From: Malania oleifera
Taxonomy: Eukaryota; Streptophyta; Magnoliopsida; Santalales; Ximeniaceae
Reading direction: 5' to 3'
Length of the DNA stretch: 64,000 bases
Assembly (NCBI RefSeq): GCF_029873635.1
Contig: NC_080420.1
Coordinates: 55,265,457-55,329,456 of the forward strand
Both the position numbers and the translations under genes were made by a program. The notes under the pieces were generated by a model that worked only from the letters and a program-made list of their open reading frames with translations, had not been told where the DNA came from and did not search any database. Below, one piece after another: positions 58,890 through 64,000 of the stretch. Every line of letters starts with the position of its first letter. The first letter of the stretch is position 1.

Positions 58890-60870
58890 TACGAACATCT
58901 TGAGAGGTCTGAGACACTCCATTCAACCTTTGAGTGTGGACGGTGAAGCCCTAGCGCCAACTGCTGCCTTGCACCGCCAGACCTCCCAGCCCCCAAGATT
59001 CCCCTGCTTCACCAGAGGAACGATGACCAGAGTCGTCACCAACTTACCAGAGGAAAATCTTTGCTTCAGTTCAAACACTCACCTGAATGGCTGTGCATTC
59101 ATGATGAGTCTCTCGTGCTCTCTCGAAAACTCTCCCTTCCTCACACAAACTCATTCATGGCTCTCCGACCAGTAGATGCTAAGGCATTAGGTGCAGATTG
59201 AAAGCAAATCCTTCAAACTGAGTCTGGAGGAGGGGTAAACACCAGTCCGTGCATGCTCAAGAACATCGCTCGAAATAGGTGGACTACCCTCTCAAAGAAG
59301 GCAAGCTTCATGAGTTACCGATGGATTATTAACTTTTGTTTGGATGGAAAGAGGATCCAGAAAAATTCAGAAAGAAAGTCTTCATTGCTGGATGGTGATT
59401 AGGTGCATGAGGGTGGGGAAGTTTTTGGAGCTAGGGCTGAGGGGAAAAGGGAAGAACTTCTCGGTGTTCATTCCTGGAGGTATAGATGGAATTGGATGGC
59501 AAAGTTTTGCGAATGTGTTGTGTGTGTTCGCGAAGAAGTTCCATCCCAATCTTGAAAGAGCAGGCGCTGCATGTTCATCAGCTCCCAGATCGTGGAGGCA
59601 GGTGGTTTCAGAAGGGAAGGTAGGCAAAGGCTGTGTAAGTAGTACAAAATCAGAGAACCTATGTCTTCGGTGTCAGGGAGATTGGCAATTGAAGGAATCC
59701 AGAATGATGACTTTAGCCGCTCATCCAGAGGAAAACATCCATAAGGAGGTAGTGCATAGGGTTCTGGTAGTTGCTGCAAGTGTCAAAGAGGCGGCTAGCG
59801 TTGCAATCCAGATTCCCCTTTCAGTTCTTCAAGACAAACAAAAAGTGGATCAGCATTTAGTGTGTAATCAGGATGCTTTTAGCACGGTTTTGGTAGCACA
59901 TCAGGAAGAAATTGATGATAGAAACAGAAGTATCAGATCAGTGGTTGATTTGGGAAATTTTTAAGAGGGGTTAGAGACTGGTATATCCAGGAGAAATAGG
60001 ACCAAAAAGATGGTTTAAGTTAAAAATCTAACGTTTTAGATTTTAATTATGAAAAATCTAAAGGCCCTAAGGTATACGCTCATTGGAGGCTGCTCTGATG
60101 GGTGCAGTAATGAAAAAATTATATGAAGAGAGAGCAATCCGGTGAGATAAGGCCAAAGAGTTCAAGGAGAGATTCTGCAGGGGAGTTGAGTATCGTGGAA
60201 AATGCACTAGATAAGAGGAAGGATATAGGAAGTAACGGAGCTTGCAAAGGAAAGGAGGTTAGAAATGAGGAGAATTTTTGGATAGTGATAGTGATGACAT
60301 AAGTGAGTTTGAGTGTGATTGGAGTTTTATGTTGGATGAGATTCAGGGACAATATGGTTATGTTTCTGATTCTTGTGATGATCTCAGACCAATCACATGC
60401 TCATCCAGCCCTGCTGGAAAGATTGGATCATTGGAGGGGGTTTATATTTTTTATAACAATGGATTGGGTAATAAAATGCAGTACAATGATGGAATGGAAT
60501 TTACAACAGTGGAGGTGATGTCTAAGAAGGATTTGGAAGCCCAAAAGATATTAGATAAATTGGATTTCACAATGTGTGATGCTGGAGGAAAGGAAGTGCA
60601 ATTTTTGGGGGTAAGTACAAAGCGGAGAAGGTTTAGAGGGAGCTAGCAAATCTAAAGTGCTTGGCAAATTATGATGGAAAGAGATTGAAAAGGGGTTTCC
60701 TTGGTTTATTGTTCTTTTTGTTTCCGTTTTTTTTTTTTTTTCAATTGTATTTTTTCTTTTTTATTCTTTTTTTTGTTTTTGCTGATTTTTTTTTTGGCAG
60801 ATTTTTTGTCCCTTTAAATTATATCTTCTCTTTCCCAATCTAATATACTTTCTTTTATCATACAAAAAAT
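58890..60870 (+). mobile_element. LINE (L1-type) remnant with ORF1 and 3' tail, ORF2 deleted
   Basis: An ORF1-like frame is followed within 1 kb by a T-rich 3' UTR and the end TTTCTTTTATCATACAAAAAA (60848-60868), typical of plant L1 tails. The endonuclease/RT ORF2, normally about 4 kb, is missing between them. No target duplication is visible by eye. Confidence 0.5.
59344..60646 (+). pseudogene. LINE ORF1-like protein remnant
   Basis: 59344-59964 encodes 206 residues with GKGKNFSVFIPGGIDGIGWQ and SFANVLCVFAKKFHP, then RSWRQVVSEG. This pattern (K..VFIPGG..G.GW..F) occurs in the DUF4283-like N-terminal part of plant L1 ORF1 proteins. A second frame, 60278-60646, reads an acidic stretch (MDSDSDDISEFECDWSFM) and a basic end (STKRRRFRGS) and may be the C-terminal part after frameshifts. 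Family call from memory. Confidence 0.45.
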
Positions 60871-61291
60871 AATCCATTACAGAAAGAGACAAAAATAGAA
60901 GATGTGGAGAACAAGACATCAGTCAGCAATCAACTACAGAAAAACATTAATAATACTGCTCCCCTGTCCCTTGGAAGGTCAGACAAGGAAAACCCCCAAA
61001 AAAATCCCCAAAGAATGTGCCAGAAATAAACAAGGAAATCAACTATATTCTGCAACAAGTGGGGAGATATAATCTTGGCATTCAAAATCCTCAGCATTTC
61101 TCTTACAAGTCAACTCATTAGTTTCCGGTTGCATAAGACAGCTCATTCCCATAAGTCGACTCATGCTAAAATCAAAATATCAATCGACATGCTAAATTCT
61201 CATATTTCTACAGCTCTGATCTCTTATATATTTTAGCATTATAAGTATTCTATTTTACGTTTATGATATTTGACTTCTTTACATATTTGTC
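60871..61291. other. No recognisable content
   Basis: AT-rich sequence between the LINE tail and a MITE-like element; nothing recognised. Confidence 0.4.
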
Positions 61292-61891
61292 ATAACCATG
61301 GTCTTAAACCCAGACGGTTGCCCAGCCAAGATAAACGACCTGGTCTGTAAAATTGGTGGGTTAAAGCCATTGATTGAACTGATATATTAATAATACATAA
61401 TATTTATACATATGTATATATCTGTACTACAAAAATTATAACACGCCGATCCCATTTAAATATTACAAAGATGTTGATTAAAATCACTTATATTAGCCAA
61501 TGCGAGCCAAACAGAATCACAAACAGACATATAATAAAACTTGTATTACTTTTCTTGTTTTCCCCAACATATTCTTAAAATTTATTACTATTCATTTTAA
61601 TTATATTATTATTAAACCAAACATATTTGAAGCTTGTGTATTAATGTTTGTGTGTTTACCATACAAACAAATCAAAAACTGTAAGTAATGCATTGGTAGT
61701 AAACCACAGATGTATTCTCCTGGGTCCAGGGTTCCCCTTTGGGTCATGCCATCTCAAACCAGGTCGGTCGGGTCAAGGATTGATCTGCATCATATATGGT
61801 TCTAAGACATTGATCAGACAGCCAGGTGGCCAGTTCCACTTGAACCCAGTTGGACCAGACGGTCTCGTACAGATTTTAAAACCATGGTTAT
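61292..61891. mobile_element. MITE-like element with ATAACCATGG inverted ends
   Basis: The left end ATAACCATGGTCTTAAACCC and the right end reverse complement ATAACCATGGTTTTAAAATC are inverted repeats. Just inside, CAGACGGTTGCCCAG pairs loosely with the inverse of CCAGACGGTCTCG. About 600 bp, no coding. No clear target duplication, so the superfamily is open. Confidence 0.5.
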
Positions 61892-61899
61892 AATCTTGG

Positions 61900-62210
61900 A
61901 TTGAGTATTTATAGATTGTTATATGTTTACTTGGTAATCCAAGTTGTGTTGGACCAAGAGTCCATGTACCAAGAGCACGTGCTGCATTTGATTTTGAGAT
62001 AGCGAATACCCAATTGGAGTTCTTGGGGACTGGATGTAAGTCGTGTTATTGAACCATTATAACTTTGCTGTTTGCTCTTGTTTGCTTGCTTGGGTTGCAT
62101 CTGCACTTAGTGTCAAAATTAGTTTATGAACACAATTTTAATCACCCAATTCAAAACACACCCCACCCCCAACCCCCTTTTTTTTCTCAGGTGTGATATT
62201 TGGGCCAACA
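61900..62210 (+). repeat. Possible LTR tail (Copia-like)
   Basis: Ends CACCCAATTCAAAACACACC, a C-rich run, TTTTTTCTCAGGTGTGATA and GGGCCAACA, the style of Copia LTR 3' ends (AATTCA-C-rich, then CA). No primer-binding site follows, so it would be a solo or truncated LTR. The start is not visible. Confidence 0.35.
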
Positions 62211-62549
62211 AAATATAACTGGAATTAGTAATCAAACAGCAGTAAGAATTATGTCTTTTCAAAGTTCCATTCAACACACATTTCATTGAAAAAGGAAACT
62301 CAGGAAAAAAAAAAAATCTAGGACAAAAAAATAATTCTAAAGGGGCAACAACCTGTTCAAAAGATTGATGACGTATGACAGTTTTGTTTTTTAAAAAAAA
62401 AAAAAATAAGCAGAAGGTGAAAAGACATTAAGAGCACCAAAGGTGTGCAACCCAACACCCAAGTACTACACTAGCAGAGGTTGAAAGAAATAGAAATGAC
62501 AAAATTGATGGCAGCCTGAATAAATTCTACCAAATGATTATTAAAAATA

Positions 62550-62640
62550 GAAAATATTTCTAATCTGCTTATACAAAATTAATTGAAGTTTTTTTCTCCT
62601 CTTATCAATGAAATCTCTTCTTTTGCTACTAAAAAAACAA
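62550..62640 (+). other. Possible LINE 3' tail
   Basis: TTTTTCTCCTCTTATCAATG, then AAATCTCTTCTTTTGCTACT and a run of A resemble the 3' end of plant L1 elements, as at 57055-57121. Confidence 0.35.
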
Positions 62641-62959
62641 TTAATTGAAGATTCTATACCTTCAAAACTCTTCTGTTTCTTTTCTGTGACACCAACCAAA
62701 AGAGAATGAAAAGCATCAAATCTATAAATTCTTTCCTTCGTGTATCTGTAAAATTCTTGAAGCACATACTGTTAAAAAGTCAACATCTAACTCAGTCTCT
62801 TGGCCAGAGAGAGAAGCTCTGGTTAGCTCTTATTTCATATTTCTTCTTGGAAGGGTTCTTTGGGATTGTCATTTATGAGAAGAATTAAGATTGGGGACTA
62901 GAACATTTTGCTATGTGTTTTGAGAACTTGAATGCAAATCAGAAGATGCAAATAAGGGA

Positions 62960-63290
62960 GAATGGCATGAGATAGAAGAGCTCATAAAGAGGTTACTTTA
63001 GGTCGAGCCCTACAGGACTATTAATAGAGGTGACCATAAGGGTAGATGAAGTACCTTCCCATGGAAAGCTATTTGGAAAACAGTAGTCCCCACCAAAGCA
63101 GAGCATTTTTTTTGGTTCAATTGGGTAAGCAGTGGGAAGAAAGATTCGTACTATTGACAACCAGCAGAAAAGAGGTATGCCCAATGTTACCTAGAATGTT
63201 AAACATCATGGTACATGGAACAGGCACAGGATTGCGGTACAGTACATGCTCTAAAATGTGGAACGTTAGGTGTATACTTAAATAGATATA
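62960..63290 (+). pseudogene. LINE ORF2 C-terminal zinc-binding (zf-RVT) remnant
   Basis: In changing frames the plus strand reads FPMESYLENSSPHQSRAFF, and in another frame TIDNQQKRGMPNVT. This follows the plant L1 pattern FPW..VWK...P.KV.FF.W and LTIDNL.KRGM. Cys/His residues of the zinc site are not clearly kept. It is an isolated fossil and may belong to the same L1 insertion history as 58890-60870. Confidence 0.5.
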
Positions 63291-63299
63291 TTGGGGAGG

Positions 63300-64000
63300 A
63301 AAGTACAATGCCACTTGTATATTTAGGAGAGGATGTTGAGAGGTTTCTAAATGTAGAAGAGATTCTCTGTTATGGAATAGATTAATAATAATAGAAATAG
63401 AGTTAATATGTGAAGATTCCCCAATTTTAATTAATAAAACATTATGTTATGTGAAAAACATTGAATTAAAACTTTGGATCAATAGATTTAGCACTCCAGA
63501 ACAAAAATATACCATATTTCGGAACTCTTTATCAATACATGGTTTGCTAGGGAGTTAGAGTTCGCCAGTAACTACGGGTACGCCTTTTGTTAACGAGTTC
63601 TTTTTATGTAAACAGCAGGCCACAGATGGTTTAGACATTCTTATAAGCTGTTGCTAGTCCAGTAATTACAAGAAAAGTGCAGTCGATATGATGGGGATTA
63701 AATGGTTCTACACCCTAATTGTCATAAGCAAAACTGGGATACAGTATATATGTGCATCAAATGATTCACATCCTCATAAGTGTTTGTGTGTGTGTGTAAT
63801 CACATGGCATTCGTTATGCCAACCAATCAGGATATGATGTTGAACCATGGTGGTCCATTCGAGCAAATCTTTCCCCAATCTCTTGTTTCTATAGAATATA
63901 AGTTCAATTGTGCAGCACATTTAACCAAGTGCCCGCAAACTGGATAACAGGTTGAGCATTCAATAATTTATGAGCAACAAATTTGATGTAACAACAACGA
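63300..64000. other. No recognisable gene; short (TG)n at about 63785-63798
   Basis: AT-rich sequence to the right edge. I searched it by eye for the missing UEV1 5' exons and did not find them. Confidence 0.4.

Noticed and set aside
36847-64000. tRNA, rRNA or microRNA genes.
   Set aside because: The only tRNA-like matches are primer-binding sites next to LTRs; I saw no cloverleaf or rRNA sequence.
58092-64000. Missing 5' exons of UEV1 (the segment encoding the start of the protein).
   Set aside because: No minus-strand segment encoding the conserved N-terminal region was found by eye; they are taken to lie beyond 64000.

Overview
The window looks like nuclear DNA of a flowering plant. It is AT-rich, its genes are split by GT-AG introns, and it is packed with Copia and Gypsy LTR retrotransposons, solo LTRs, a CACTA-type DNA transposon, LINE remnants and MITE-like elements. 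The exact species cannot be told from the sequence. Two host genes are recognisable, both on the minus strand: a caleosin/peroxygenase gene (start near 28127, stop at 14557, six exons, 209 codons that join in phase) and the 3' part of a UEV1-type ubiquitin E2 variant gene (exons at 58091-57966, 57890-57764 and 42944-42886; its 5' exons are not in the window).

Layout. 1-4264: end of a CACTA (En/Spm-like) element with minus-strand transposase remnants, a GC-rich patch and an array of about 115-bp subterminal repeats, ending in a CACGACA terminus. 4265-11590: LTR tail with primer-binding site, an inverted LTR fragment, and a decayed Ty3/Gypsy element interrupted by a 2-kb solo LTR (copy A). 11590-14550: mostly unrecognised sequence with a probable TRIM and a foldback MITE. 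14557-28127: the caleosin gene; its third intron (11.4 kb) holds a Tork-type Copia element, a truncated Sirevirus-like LTR, a minus-strand Gypsy gag remnant and a hAT-like MITE. 28128-30226: caleosin upstream region. 30227-39733: a second copy of the same Tork-type Copia family, split by two solo LTRs (copies B and C) of the family of copy A, each with its own 5-bp target duplication. 39734-42885: unrecognised sequence with microsatellites and the UEV1 3' flank. 42886-58091: the UEV1 exons; the intron before the last exon is 14.8 kb and contains a complete 12.8-kb Sirevirus-type Copia element (43970-56795) with an extra env-like ORF, itself interrupted by a 2.25-kb Gypsy-type solo LTR with a GAAGG duplication. 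58100-64000: LINE ORF1 and 3'-end remnants, a MITE-like element, an LTR tail and a LINE zinc-binding fragment, probably inside a further UEV1 intron.

The points most worth following are the two working-looking host genes whose introns have been enlarged by nested retroelements, the env-like third ORF of the Sirevirus with motif-rich sequence just upstream of it, and the dense arrays of palindromic GGTCGACC motifs in the three related solo LTRs. No bacterial-type system (CRISPR, operon, phage) is present.
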